Under the pieces are notes generated by a model. The model ran no database searches, was not told where the DNA came from, and worked only from the letters and a program-made list of their open reading frames with translations. A stretch of 64,000 nucleotides of DNA, taken from Platerodrilus igneus (taxonomy: Eukaryota; Arthropoda; Insecta; Coleoptera; Lycidae). This document shows, in pieces, positions 35,300 to 47,538 of this stretch. A program made the translations under genes and the position numbers. The stretch covers positions 3,162,001 through 3,226,000 of the forward strand of contig JARFIW010001082.1 in the NCBI GenBank assembly GCA_036346225.1. Direction: 5' to 3'. Every line of letters starts with the position of its first letter. Position 1 is the first letter of the stretch.

Positions 35300-35495
35300 T
35301 GTTATTTTAGATATTCAGTAAAACACTGCACATAATTAACTACATCTATTTTCAATATAACTCTCAAGTAAAGCAGATAACTTTTTATTACAAAATCATT
35401 CTTTTGACCATCATTGACATTTCTCTCTATCAAAACCTACTACAATTAATAATGAATAAGGTATATCACTAATAACAGTATTATAAATTACTACA
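35300..35495 (-). repeat. copia 3' LTR
   Basis: 196 bp, TGTTATTTTAG...ATTACTACA on the plus strand. The 5' LTR at 39916-40113 is 198 bp and nearly identical; differences include ACTCTCAAG/ACTCTTAAG and a two-base indel near GGTATATCAC. Confidence 0.95.
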
Positions 35496-35907
35496 CCCTC
35501 TTTTGATACTTTCCTTATTCTATAACATGAAACAATCAAATTTAAATTCTCTAAAACATGTTAGTATTTCAACTACATCAATAAATAAAATCTTAACATC
35601 AAAACATGAAATTAATTCATTTAATAATAATAATAATAATGTCTTTATTATTTTGAAGGAATAAGATTATATAATGAACTACCAAGTAGTATATGTATTC
35701 TAAAAGAATGCATATTCTAAAAGATATAATATAATATATAAGTATAAATAAGTAATATAGATAGATAAAAACCGCATACATATGCAATAGGTCTGAATTC
35801 ATAAGTGGCGAAGTTTAGCTACAAGCTATTCTTACACTCTCTTACTCAAATGATCTAGTTTGTATTAGTTTATTTTATTCTATTAATCCTAGTCCTAATT
35901 TGTTTGA

Positions 35908-36600
35908 TCAAAACTGATCTTTGCTTTGAGCCTTCGTTAGGATATCAGCTAATTGATTTTTGGTGTTAATGTACTCTAACTTCATAAATCCTTTATTAAT
36001 GATATCACAAATGAAATGATAATACAGATCTATGTGTTTCACTCTTTTGTTATTCTCTGGATTTTTAATTAACGCTATACAGCCCTGGTTATCTTTCATA
36101 CACATTAAAATATTTTATGGATATACTGAAGTCATTTAATAATCTTGTAAAAAACAAACATTCACGAACAGCATCACGCAAAGCTACTAATTCTGCTTCA
36201 GAACTAGATAATGACACACAGTTTTGTTTCCTAGTAACCCAAGCAACGGAATTCCCAAATATTTTAATTACAAACCCTGTTACAGATTTCCTGTCAAACA
36301 AATCCCCTGCCCAATCAGAATCTACAAAACAAATTATGGGTAAATCGTTTAACTTTCTTTCGTATTTTAAACACATGCTTGAAGTGCTCTGAAGATATCT
36401 CAATAACCGTTTTAATCCAACCCATACTTCCTTCTCATTTTTATCTTGATATCTGCTGAAGTAGTTTATGGCAAAACTTATGTCTGGACGTGAGCCTAAC
36501 ATTAAATACATAAGACATCCAATTAAAGGTTTAACTGGTTTACTTTGAGATTCATTATTTTCACCAACAGTTATTCGCAATTTTAAATCGATTGGAGTTG
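35908..36600 (-). pseudogene. copia RNase H
   Basis: Segments 36580-36089 and 36105-35908. Motifs: KPLIGCLMYLMLGSRPDISF, ICFVDSDWAGDLFDRKSVTG, CVSLSSSEAELVALRDAVRE, and finally RVKHIDLYYHFICDIINKGF with NQLADILTKAQSKDQF. These are standard copia RNase H landmarks with catalytic Asp and Glu residues visible. One frame break near 36100 and one at about 36590. Confidence 0.9.
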
Positions 36601-36633
36601 TACACGGTTTACACTGATCAAAATTAAAACGTT

Positions 36634-37255
36634 TTAGAATTCCTTTAACATACCTTTTTGACTTATTTTCAAAATTCCTTTTCGGTCATAATCTATTTCA
36701 AGTCCTAAAAAATTCTTTAAATTTCCTTTATCCTTCATTTCAAATTGTTGCATAAATTTACTTTTGTATTCATCTAAAACACTTAAGTTCTGACTTGTCA
36801 ATAAAATGTCATCTACATATATTACTAAATACACTACACTCTCTTTATCATGTTTTATGTACAAACAGTAATCAACGTTTGACCTTGTAAATCCTAAACT
36901 AAGTAAAAAATCATTAAATTTTTGATTCCAACACTTGCTTGCTTGCTTCAGACCATATAGAGCCTTATTCAGTTTTAACACATTATCCCTCTTACAGTTC
37001 ACTCCCTCTGGTGGATATATATATTTCTTCTTTCAAGTTCCCATTCAAAAACGCTGTCTTAACGTCAAGTTGTTTAATATGATGTTTGTATTGATTCGCT
37101 AATGATAGTAAAGTTCTGATAGTAAACATCTTAGCCACTGGTGAATATATCTCATCATACTTAAACGTATCCTTTTGGGCAAAACCTCTTACTACCAGCC
37201 GTGCTTTGTATTTATCTTGTACATCATGTTCCAATGGTTTCTTCGTAAAATCCAT
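36634..37255 (-). pseudogene. copia reverse transcriptase
   Basis: First part (37255-36992): YKARLVVRGFAQKDTFKYDE and IKQLDVKTAFLNGNLKEEIY with the first catalytic Asp. After a shift near 36995, the second part (37002-36634) has LNKALYGLKQASKCWNQKFN and the active-site box YLVIYVDDILLTS. A stop at 36634 separates it from RNase H. The catalytic residues are kept despite the frame breaks. Confidence 0.9.
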
Positions 37256-38616
37256 TTTGTGCTTAATATCTCCGCATTTTCAGGTTTCTTTACCTCCATC
37301 CAAGTTTCATTCTTATTTATAGATTCTATCTCTTTCTGCATAGCAGTTATCCACATTTGCTTATCTTCTCTTTCATTTATTTGCTCTACATTCTGTGGAA
37401 CATCTTCAATGTACGCAATTGCATTAAATGCCATATACATTTCAAAATCTGAATATTTCTCTGGTACTTTTGTTTTTCTCTTTTCCTTTTTATTTTCTCC
37501 GACTTTGTCTATATTTATTTCGTTTTCTTGATCGTCAATCTCAGTGATATCTTCTGTCGATTCCTTATCTTCCTTATTCACTAAGCCTATTCTTGCAACA
37601 TTAATTTTATAATAAAAATCATTTTCATTGAACTTCACATTCTTTGATGTAATTATTTTTTCTTTAGCTATATCCCACAATCTATATCCTGTATTTGTGT
37701 ATCCCATCATAATACATTTTTTAACTTTGCTATCAAATTTACCTCTAAATTGTTCTGGAATGTGAGAGAAAGCCATGCAACCAAATATCTTCATATTTTG
37801 AATACTTGGCTTTACACCATTCCAAATTTCTGCAGGAATATCTTTTAAATTACTATGAGTGCTCCGATTTAACACATATGCTGCAACTCTTACAGCCTCG
37901 TTCCAGAAATGTTTTGGTAATTTTGCTTCTTCTAACATTGTTCTAGCCTTTTCTTCCAAACTTCTATTATATCTTTCACTCTTCCCATTTTGTTGTGGAG
38001 TATATGGCGTAGAATAGTCTATAACAGTTCCATTTTCACGACAAAAATCTTTCAATTCACTAGAAATATATTCGCCACCATTATCACACCTTAAAACTGA
38101 TAATCTTAAATTAAACTTAGCCTGTGCGGCCTGAACAAACTCCTTAAAACAATCAAAAACTTCGTTTTTTCATTTTAACATATAAACCTGAACAAAACCT
38201 GAGAAATCATCAATAAACGTGATAAAATATTTTTCACCTTCATGACTTATAGGTGTTATTGGACCAACTAAATCAGAATGCACTATACCTAAAATCCTGT
38301 TAGCTTCATTTCTGGAATTAAATGGTAATCTACTCATTTTGCCCTGAACGCAAGACTCACAAAATTCAACTTTGCTCAATTTTAAATTTTCTAACCCTTC
38401 AACCATGTTATTTTTTAATGACTTTTCTAAATTTGCATTACAAATGTGCCCTAGTCTCCTATGCCATAATTTTAGTTCTTCATTTTCTGTTTCAGTACTT
38501 AAACATTCATTAATATTCACCTCAAAACTTATTTCATATAGTTTATTTCTATTTCCAATTCCTACTAACCTATCTTTGTTACGCAAAAATACCTTGCCAT
38601 TATCAAAAACTACCAT
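37192..38616 (-). pseudogene. copia integrase
   Basis: The pre-integrase zinc region (38616-38170) has LWHRRLGHICNANLEKSL and FCESCVQGKMSRLPF. The core shows the D-D-E triad: Asp in GIVHSDLVGPITP (about 38270), Asp in VLRCDNGGEYISS (about 38080) and Glu in TPQQNGKSERYNRSLEEKAR (about 37990). The second half runs 38055-37192 and includes YVLNRSTHSNLKDIPAEIWN. A shift at about 38170 breaks the frame. Confidence 0.9.
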
Positions 38617-38759
38617 TCATTTCTAATCACTTCACAGACATTAAATTTTTGCGAAGATTGGGTACATACAACACATTCTTTATAGTACATTCTACCTTTT
38701 CATTATAAACATGACTGACTATTTTGATGTTGCCCACACCTATTGCTTCCATAAAATTT

Positions 38760-39890
38760 TCACTTTTTTGCAACAGCTATTTTAATAGGATTTTGCAACA
38801 ACATGTACTCCGAAAAATACCTTCTAGAGTTTACCATATGATCAGTACACCCAGAGTCTATATAAAATAAAATGTCTTTCTTACTTACAGTTTTGTCTTC
38901 AACTTCTTTTTGTGTCATGAAACATATACCTTTATCTGTGTCCTCCTTTTCAACAAAGTTACCTTTTGATTCTTCCATTTCCCCTTTGATTACTATAATC
39001 TCCTCTACTACCGCTGGGTTGATCTCGGTATCTTCCTCTTTGATTACTATAATTTCTCGAGTAATTCCATCGTTGGTTATTGATATTTGCTCTTTGATTA
39101 TTAAAATTTCCTCTGTAGTTACCTCTACTTCTAAAATGTCCACTTCTGTAGGTCTGATTTTTATAGTTATTCTTCTTGCAATCTCTTTTATAATGCCCTT
39201 TTTCACCACATGCGTAACATACACCACTATTATTTGTTAAAAATGCTGCAGGTTTACTGTGTTCTTGTCCAATTTTGTTTGTTTCAATTTCAGACGCAGC
39301 TTTTCTTCTTTCTACTTCAGTTCGTAGCTTTGCTTTTACTAAATTTATACTCAATTCTTCTGAAGGCATATTTTCCAAAATCGCAATTACGGTTTCCATG
39401 CTTGGTGGCATCGCCATTAATAAAGTACAAACTAAATCTTGTTCTTTTAAATCTGCTCCTGAAACTTTTAATTGTCGTACTGTTTCATCAAATTGCGCCA
39501 AAAACATTTCAAAGTCTTTTGCTTCTCCTAATTTCATGCTCATTAACCTTTTACGTAATAACATTTGTCCCGAATACCTTTTTTTTCATACCTTTCTTCA
39601 AGATTCTTCCACATACTGTATGCAGTCTCTTTATCTCTTATTAAATCAATTTGAGCATCATCAATGCACTGCACGATATAAGATTTGCATTTATTATCTC
39701 GTTTTTTGGCTTCAACCTTTTTCTTTTCGCCAGTGTAACTAGTCGCATCAAATTCTATTTTTATGCATTCTAAAACGTCCTGTTCCATAAATAAAGATTG
39801 CATTCGAAACTTCCAAGCATGAAAATTATTTACATTTAGCAGTTCTATATTAAAATTATTTTTCATGACAGCTACCAAACTTTCTGCCAT
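38760..39890 (-). pseudogene. copia gag and protease
   Basis: Gag starts MAESLVAVMKNNFNIELLNV at 39890, 11 bases inside the primer site, with NNFHAWKFRMQSLF typical of copia gag. A shift at about 39550 moves to 39564-38959. That segment ends in the zinc knuckle CYACGEKGHYKRDC and an Asn/Arg/Gly-rich tail. Another shift leads into the protease, whose active site is LFYIDSGCTDHMVNS (about 38860). The frame ends at 38760. Confidence 0.9.
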
Positions 39891-39915
39891 TTTTTAGATG
39901 TCTGGGCCCGTAACC

Positions 39916-40113
39916 TGTTATTTTAGATATTCAGTAAAACACTGCACATAATTAACTACATCTATTTTCAATATAACTCTTAAGTAAATCAGATAACTTT
40001 TTATTACAAAATCATTCTTTTGACCATCATTGACATTTCTCTCTATCAAAACCTACTACCATTAATAATGAATAAGGTAAGTATCACTAATAACAGTATT
40101 ATAAATTACTACA
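39916..40113 (-). repeat. copia 5' LTR
   Basis: 198-bp LTR adjoining the primer-binding site at 39901-39915. Near-identical to the copy at 35300-35495. Confidence 0.95.
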
Positions 40114-40126
40114 GCTATCCCCAACA

Positions 40127-41559
40127 TTTAGTCAATCAGTGCTAACGATTGCTGTTGCTTGACTCTAATCTGACAGCAACTACGCTGTTATGCATAGTCC
40201 TGTTGGAAATGTATACTGGAAAAATAGCTTCCCATAGAAGGGATTTATTGTTGCATTGTAGTTCTACATTATACTATTAGTATAAAAAACTCCAGAGAAT
40301 AATAAAGAAAAGACACTGTGGATGCTAGCTAGCACATGAAGGTACTTGTAATGCTACATATTTAATTACAAATTTTCTGTTATGGTTACAAGATAGACTT
40401 GTAAAAATATAGACACTTTACTTTCTTGTGTTGCTACTTATAAATGCATTGTAACTTTTATTTGAGGTAAACATGGAATATTTGTATTAAATATTGGTTA
40501 TAAATGTTCCAGTGTTATTTGTAGCAATTAACAGCTGTTTATTAATTTTGCCTATTAAATAAATGGGTTTCTGTTAATTTTCATGATTCATGTTTTGTGC
40601 GCATGTGGAAATAGTGTAAATATTGCCATTTTTACTTTCTGCTGAAAAGATAGTATATAAATCAGCTTCTTGCTTATTTAATAAGATAATTTTGTTTATT
40701 TTATTATCCAATGATAGTATAACGTGCTATAAAACGTTTATAAATTTCATAAATCTTCTTTAAAAATGCTGCTAAGTGTAACATGGAAACAAGTAGTGTG
40801 TTTCATATTGCCCTATTGAAGAAAAGCACGGGTCTTTAAACTATACTAGAGTAACAATTTAAGACAAACCTAACTCAACATACTAACATGCTCATAGTAA
40901 CTTCGGTGATATTTGTACCAAGACGAGAGAATATTTAGCCAGAAATTAAAATTATTCAAGTCTGCTTCCTGAGCTTTACACCAAAATTCGATTACTATTT
41001 GTATGAATCAATGTCTACCTACCAAATAAGTTGTAATCAACTAGGTGCATTTTTTTCTTAATAAAAATAGATAATTTTGTTACTTTATTGCTTTCAGGTG
41101 TAAGTATTTAGTTGGTAAAACCAGCCAATACGCTGAGCGATTTTTAAACTCATATTAATGCATCAATTTGTGGAATGATTTGAATAATAATCCCAATTCA
41201 TGTAAACTAATAATATTTATTTTATAAAGATTAAATAATCAATAACAAGACATAAAAATTAAAATATCAAATGTTAAACTTAAAATTAAGAATAAAATTT
41301 TCCAAACTTTAAAATCCCTATACATACCAAATTACTGTGAATTTTTTTAATTATAATTTCCATACAAAAGGGAGCAGCAGCTCTTTTGGTACTTAGATGG
41401 GCAGAGATCATAGGGATCAGTATGGCATTCTAAGACACACAACTGCGGGAAACCACCACATTACCTCCCAAGTGCACAGCGTACTTATATTATAATTGAT
41501 GATGGCATCCTCTGCAGTAAAAGATTCCGGAGCTAAAATAGTCCTTACATGTGATTTTC
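40127..41559. other. No gene recognised
   Basis: AT-rich with no frame of note. It lies on the 3' side of the E2F exons, so I searched its minus strand for further E2F exons and found none. Confidence 0.4.
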
Positions 41560-41843
41560 CAATGCTCCACCCGAAGATATTACATTGGCCAGGAAGCGAA
41601 TTTTTTTTACCTGGAAAATTTGTAATTTTGCCGAACCCTTGCTGTTCCAAGCAAGGTAGGGATCTTTAACGTGCGTGACAACACTCACATACGGGACCTC
41701 CATCTTACCTCTCATCCGAACGAGGATGTATTTTTGTAAAAAATGCTCGCCTAACATTTATCAAGCGGACCGTGTCGGGATTCAAACCTGGGACCTTGGG
41801 CGTAGTAGTCACACACATACCATTATGCCACGTAGCCGCCTGC
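41560..41843 (-). mobile_element. tRNA-derived SINE
   Basis: On the minus strand a tRNA-like head starts GCAGGCGGCTACGTGGCATA, with A box TGGCATAATGG (41830-41820) and B box GGTTTGAATCC (41788-41778) at tRNA-like spacing. These are the internal RNA polymerase III promoter elements. The body contains CACGCACGTTAAAGATCCC, a phrase resembling conserved central parts of some animal SINEs. The head ends at about 41843. The 3' end is not clear and may extend to about 41350. No target duplication identified. Confidence 0.7.
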
Positions 41844-41934
41844 TAAAATAGTCCCCCATTTGGATCTCCGGGAAGAAATCACTTCGAAGGATGTGATCGG
41901 AAAGTTTAAAAAAAGAGTTAGGAACATTTTGCAA

Positions 41935-44900
41935 GTCGAAGCGTGGAATGTCAGAAGTATGAAGCAAGTAGGTAAGCTAGAGAACAAAAAATTGAAATCG
42001 ATAGATTAACATTAGACACAGTGGGGATCTTCAAAGTTTGGTGGCCAGAGGCGGAGGATTTTTGAAGTGGAAACTTTAGGGTAATTCATACAGGATCAAG
42101 AAAGAAAATTCTGGTGTAGGGATAGGTATGTGAAGAAAGATATGACACTATGTAGAAAACTGCTTACAAAAGAACGAAAGAGTACTCATGGTTAGATTAG
42201 ACTCTAAAACTGGTAAATACAGTAATAATACAAGTATACATGCCCATTTCTATCTACAGTGAGGAAGAGGAAGAAGCGATCTAGAAAGATATCGAAAACA
42301 TACAATATACGTAAAAAGACATGAAAATTTAATAATTACGGGGATTTTATCGTGGTGGTAAGTGAGGGTTGAGACGGACTGGTAGTAGGTTTATTTGATT
42401 TAGGCACGAGAAACGACAGGGGAAATAGGCTGGTAGAATTTTGTAACAAAAACAATTTCACCATGACAAACACATTATTTCAATATCATGTTAGAAGACT
42501 ATACATGTGGAAGATGCCAGGAGATATAGGAAGATATCAAATAGATTACATTCTTGTTAGACAATAGTTTAGGAATCAAGTAAAAGACTATAGAAGCTAC
42601 CCAGTAGCAGATATAGACACTGACCACAATATCGTAATTATGAAGGTCGGTTTTAAATTTAAAAATTTGAGAAAAGAATGAAAAAGGCACTTTCACTTTG
42701 AGAGAAACTAAAAAATAAAGATATTCACGAAAAATTTGAAAAAAGTCAAATGAATTGCTGAAAGATATCGGGAAAATTTCTGCCACTAAGTAAGTAGAAA
42801 TAGAATGGAATAACATTAAATTTTAATAGAAGAAAAACGAAAATACAAAAATAGTTCAGAGGAAACAGGAAAACAGGGATACAAGCCATAAAATGGGAAA
42901 TTATTCGCAAATGCAGGAAAGCTAAAGAACAATTGATTGATGAAAAGTGTAAAAAGGTACAAACTAAGATGGAAATAGGAAAGACAGATGATGCATACAA
43001 ACTAATTAGAATGCATTTTAGGGATATAAAGCTGTATAGCAAAAATATAAGGGATGCGAGAGGAAACGTAATTATAGAAACTGTAGAGAAAGTGGCTAGA
43101 TGGCAAGAATATATAGGGAATTTATATGCAGGAGAAGAACTAACTGCATTAGAACAGGAATCAGACATTGAAAAGGATGAAGGGATATCCTATACTTGGA
43201 GATGAGTTTGAATTAGCATTAAAGAATCTGAAAAATGGTAAAGTACTGGGTACAGATAAGTTGCACGCAGAAACTCTAAAAGCCACTGGACAAGTAGTAA
43301 CATAACATCTATTCCAAATTGTAAGCAATATATATGAGACATGCGAGATACACAAAGATTTCAAATGTAACATCATAGTCAGTATACCAAAGAGAGGACC
43401 CGGATATATGCGAAAATTTTCTAACAATAAGTTTGACAGCACCTGTAAAAATATTAAATAGAATTGTACAAAGACAGATAGAAAAACGAGCGAAGAAATA
43501 CTAGGTGAAGATCAATTTGGGTTTAGGCGAAACATAGGAACACGGGAGACTATTTTAGCTCTGAGGATGATAATGGAGAAAACAACAGAAATATGGGAAG
43601 CATGTATATAGGGTTTTAGATCTGGAAAAAGTATCTGACAATGTAAAATGGAAAAAGTGTTGAAAATACTCAAAAAAGATTGAAATGAGTTTTAAGGGTA
43701 GACGGATAGTACATAGCTTATACAAAGGGCAAACAGCGGTAATAGAAAAAGAGCAGGAACGTAGAGAAGTAAATATTAGAAAAAAGGCGAGACAGGGATG
43801 TGTGCTCTATCCCCATTAATTTTTAAATTCTACATAGAAGAGGCAATAAATACTGTCAAATGTAGGAAGCCATTTGGAATTATTATGCAAGGACAAAAAT
43901 GGATATGCTTAGATTTGCAGGTGATGTAGCGGTATTAGCATCTAGCAAGGAAGAAGCTGCTTTTAATGAAATGGAAACAGTTCTAACAGAGAGATACGGT
44001 TTGAAAATTCACAAAAATAAAACTAAAGTACTAGTATGTAAAGGAAGGAATAATAAATAAAAAACTAGAATGCAAGTAGGTAATGAGAACTTACCATAGG
44101 TTAAGGGTTTCTGCTACCTAAGAAGTCAAATAAGGCTGTTACGTTCAATTTCTGCCGGTTGACAATTGGTCTAGTCCTAATTAAATATCACGTTGCAGCT
44201 AATTCTTTGCTTATTCTAAATTCAGGATACGTTGTAACTAGGCAACCAATGTTCCTCCACTGCTAGTACTACATTTAATTTTGTATAGATAGCTATTTGA
44301 CTTTGTTTTGATAGTTGTAATATAAAAAATAATTTGACACCGTTTTTAGACTTTACTTGGTGTTTCGTCTGTACACGTAATGTGTTTGAACTTTAAGCGA
44401 GCAATTACCAATTCCTATTCAAATTTTCTTCCTTCCGGTTAATTGCTCGTCCATGGTTGGTTGGATTTCCGTTGTAGGATAAAGAGTAGATTCATACCTT
44501 TATACTTGTGGTATTACTTACTACCTACCTGAGGTTTACCTCCTGGTATATATTTGACCACTTTACGGGAGTACTAGTTGCTGATATTGGAGATTTACTG
44601 CCGTACGATCTGTCAATGATTGATTACAACTTGATTGTCTCCAGGGCAACCCTAACTTGGGGGGTGCTACATCTGTCCCACACTATTTTGTGATAAGATC
44701 TTCCTAGTATAGTTTTTTTATTACGTATACATGTATCACTCAAATCTCTAAACACACTACAGTATATTACTAAATGTTTATGACGTTCCACACCTATATT
44801 GCTGCTAGGAGCTGAGTCCCGTAGGCTCATGACCGTGCTATATACTCGTGAAAATATGTTAGATCTTAGCAATTAGAAACCAGAGCTTACTATAAACAGT

Positions 44901-45940
44901 TATTTTCCCATTATTAAGCAAGTTCCAACGAAAGTTTGTAAATGTGTTGCTAATCTGGAAACGTTTCTAAATACGCATTAAGCTATAGCAGGAAATAGTA
45001 AATTACGAAACCTTAATATGGGGGATGTATATGGTAACCTATTCCTTTGTGTTAAAACCCTGTAATTTAAAATTGTATAGACAACGATTACGTACTGTAT
45101 GACTTGGTTCATCTGCCGTTGTTGAACCTGTAGATAATTGTCATTAAAAAGTCATCAACTGAAATTTCCTGAATAAAATATCTATTCACATTGTTACTTT
45201 AATCTTTATATATACTATCATCACACTGACAAAAGTGCGACCATTGTCGACCTTTGTACATATATTAACCTTTCTATTTCAGCTAGCCCATATATTGTAC
45301 CGTACTTGATCCTACACCCACACCAATCTACGACTAGTGCGAGTTCGGCATCCTTTTCGTGTATGTTGCGGTTATACCGTAACAAGGCAAGAAGGGAAAA
45401 GCGCAAAATATATAAAACAAAAATTAGCACAAGGTCGTGCTACATTTAACAAGAAAAAGCAACCACTATGTTCAAAGACAACAAACATAGAAATAAGGAA
45501 AAGCTTGCTTAAAATATATGCGTGGAGCATAGCACTATACGGTTGTGAATTTTGGACAGTAGGAGAAGCAAACAGGAAAAAGATAAAAGCCTTTGAAATG
45601 TGGTGCTAAAGACGTAATCATGGACAAACAAGTTAAGAACAAAAAGGTTCTAGAAATGGTAGGGGAAGAAAGAAATATGTTTAAAACAGTAAAAAAATAG
45701 GAGAGATTGGATGATAGGTCACATACTAATGCATGAGAGAATAGTGCAGAGTATATTAGAAGCAGAGGTAAGAAAAAGGAGAGGTAGATACATATCTAGG
45801 TTAGACTACTGCGCACAGATAGTGAAAGATGTAGGATGTGGCAATTTCACGGAAATGTGTAGGCGGGTGCATAATAAAAATCAATGGAGGTACGCATCCA
45901 ACCTGTTCCAAGAAGGAATTCCTAATGACGGAAAAAAGAA
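41935..45940 (+). pseudogene. LINE A endonuclease/reverse transcriptase pseudogene
   Basis: Decayed version of the 941-codon frame in copy B. Recognisable stretches: KTDDAYKLIRMHFRDIKLYS (about 42980), the RT region with QFGFRRNIGTRETILALRMI (about 43510-43570), a C-terminal CKTTNIE-like part (45470) with AWSIALYGCEFWTVGEANRK, and RRGRYISRLDYCAQIVKDVG (about 45780). At the catalytic box the DNA (about 43910-43930) reads as FAGDVAVLAS, where B has FADDIAVLAS, so one catalytic Asp appears replaced. Dozens of stops and indels. Confidence 0.85.
44137..45384. mobile_element. Solo LTR (1,248 bp) inside LINE A
   Basis: Starts TGTTACG and ends CGTAACA, a perfect 7-bp inverted terminus. It is flanked by the 4-bp duplication AGGC (44133-44136 and 45385-45388). 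Removing it rejoins LINE A exactly as in copy B (...GSQIT then QDGKST in B). TG...CA ends with a 4-bp duplication fit a Ty3/gypsy LTR left after recombination. No coding content. Confidence 0.9.
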
Positions 45941-47005
45941 CTGTACTTAAACCTGATGATTATTATAAGCAACTACAGGTATTGGTTTTGTAATATTCTC
46001 AACTAATGTTAATTGTGTGGAAGGATTTACTGGAAAACTAACAATTCGACAAATGTTTAAGTGTCGAGGTATCTTGGTAGCCACAGGCTGCTTAACTCCA
46101 TTCTCGGTGAAATGGGGTTATAATTAGAAGAAAATAATAGAAGGGGAACTGAGCTGTATCTAGGCTGTGGGAATTTCAGGGAACTGTGTAGGCTAACTCA
46201 GAATAGAAATAAGCGGAAGTACATGTCCAACCAGTTTCAAGTCGGAAAACCTAAGGTTGAAAAAAATAATTGCACTTAAATCTGATGATTATTATAAACA
46301 ACTACAGGTGTTGGTTTTGAAATATTTTCAAAACTAATGTTGATTGTGTGAAAGGATGTATTGGAAAAGTATTAATTAGGCACATATTCAAGTGTTGGGA
46401 GATCTTGGTAGCCGCAGGCTGCTTAACCCTTTCAAAAACTACTGAATATTGAGGTAATAGGGTATATATTTGTAAAACAACAGAAGGGGAACCGAACTAC
46501 ATCTAACAAGAAATAGTAGCGGCTATGTTCGAAAACAACAAACAGAAACAAGGAGAAAATTGTTGAAAGCATGTGTCGAGCACTGCACAGTGTACGTCTA
46601 TGAAATAGGGCAGTAGGAGAAGCAGACAGAAAAACGGTAAAAACTTTTTGGAATGTTGTGCTTCAGATGTATGATGATGATAGCATGGACAGATAAAGTT
46701 AATAAGAAGAGGTCATAGAAATAGTAGCGGAATAAAGATATCTGTGGAAAACAAAAAAAAAAAATAGGAGAAATAGAAATGCAGGATATGTTTTGAGGCA
46801 TTTTTGGGGAATAGTGCGGGATATATTACAAGCAGAGACAGGAAAAAAGAGATACAGGTAGACCAAGATCAGACTATTGCAGGTAGATGGGAAACGATGC
46901 AGACTGGAAATTTCAGGGTAATGTGTAGGTTAGCTCATAATAGGAAACAATGATGCATTAACCAGTTCTAGGACAGAAGACCTAATGATGATGACAAAAA
47001 AAATA

Positions 47006-47538
47006 AACAATAATTTGCAATTGTTAATAGTTAGTATACCTGTTAAAATAAATAAGTTTGGTAGTGACTCATTTATAGTGGTCCGGATTGAGAAACAGTG
47101 CAGCCTGACAATCCGATGATCACGTTACCGATGTCGTGAATCAGATTTCCGGCACATATTTTTCTGTACTTACTAATAAAGATGTCTACTTAATATTATT
47201 AGTATTTTTTAATTATCCAGTGTCTTAATAGACTACACAACAATACCTAGATATATTTGACGATGAAACATGCAATCTTTTCTAATGTAAAAATTAACAG
47301 TTGATTTCACTGTAGTAACCGTCAGGGATATTTCCACCTTATATGAATATCAAATTCGCATTCTACATAAAAAATTACATATAAAAAACCATTATTTCAT
47401 TTAAAAATTGCTGACCCATAGGCCAGTTTATCCTTTTATAGTAACTTTCATGAGAAATTTTTGTTTCACACCCTTAGTATTTTCTAAGAGGCTTACAAAT
47501 CCAAAACTATTTAATAATTGCAAATAATGTTATCTTAC
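47006..47538. other. Between LINE A and E2F exon 3; intron or 3' flank
   Basis: Begins at the LINE A tail. On the minus strand it follows the GTAAGA donor of E2F exon 3, so it should be intronic. One possible acceptor (TTTTTTATGTAG near 47362-47373) leads into CEFDIHIRWKYP then stop. That frame is out of phase with exon 3, so I do not call it. Confidence 0.5.

Larger units (their letters stand above)
35300..40113 (-). mobile_element. Complete Ty1/copia retrotransposon (4,814 bp)
   Basis: LTRs at 35300-35495 and 39916-40113. Flanking 5-bp duplication GCTAG (35295-35299) and GCTAT (40114-40118), with one mismatch. It lies on the minus strand inside the BEL 5' LTR. Primer-binding site GGTTACGGGCCCAGA (minus strand, 39915-39901) is directly inside the 5' LTR. 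A polypurine tract (minus AAAAGAGGG, about 35505-35496) is directly inside the 3' LTR. The two LTRs differ at only a handful of positions, so it is younger than the BEL host. Confidence 0.95.
26198..40126 (-). mobile_element. BEL/Pao retrotransposon with three nested insertions
   Basis: Minus-strand element bounded by short direct repeats that I read as LTRs (26198-26277, and 35232-35299 plus 40119-40126). Removing the nested copia (35300-40113), hAT (32276-34962) and solo LTR (30270-31104) leaves about 5.6 kb. Its order is gag, zinc knuckle, protease, reverse transcriptase, RNase H, integrase, which is the BEL/Pao order. All coding parts are broken by stops and frameshifts. No clear primer-binding site was found. 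Confidence 0.85.
41920..47005 (+). mobile_element. LINE copy A, decayed, split by a solo LTR
   Basis: Same family as copy B but older: endonuclease and RT homology runs in parallel with many indels. It extends further 5' than B, keeping the EAWNVRSMKQVG start of the endonuclease (about 41940-41965). It is interrupted at 44137-45384. Its 3' part is C-terminal coding (to about 45945), a ~190-bp unit (45949-46140), a C-terminal coding remnant (46150-46280), another unit (to about 46460), a longer coding remnant (46490-46980) and an ATGATGATGACA tail near 46982-46996. Confidence 0.85.

Noticed and set aside
35617..35802. 61-codon Ile/Tyr-rich minus frame
   Set aside because: AT-rich low-complexity sequence, including an (AAT)n run, within the copia 3' non-coding end.
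47320..47375. Possible fourth E2F exon reading CEFDIHIRWKYP
   Set aside because: Out of phase with exon 3 and followed at once by a stop. The resemblance to the YQIHL part of the marked box is too short.
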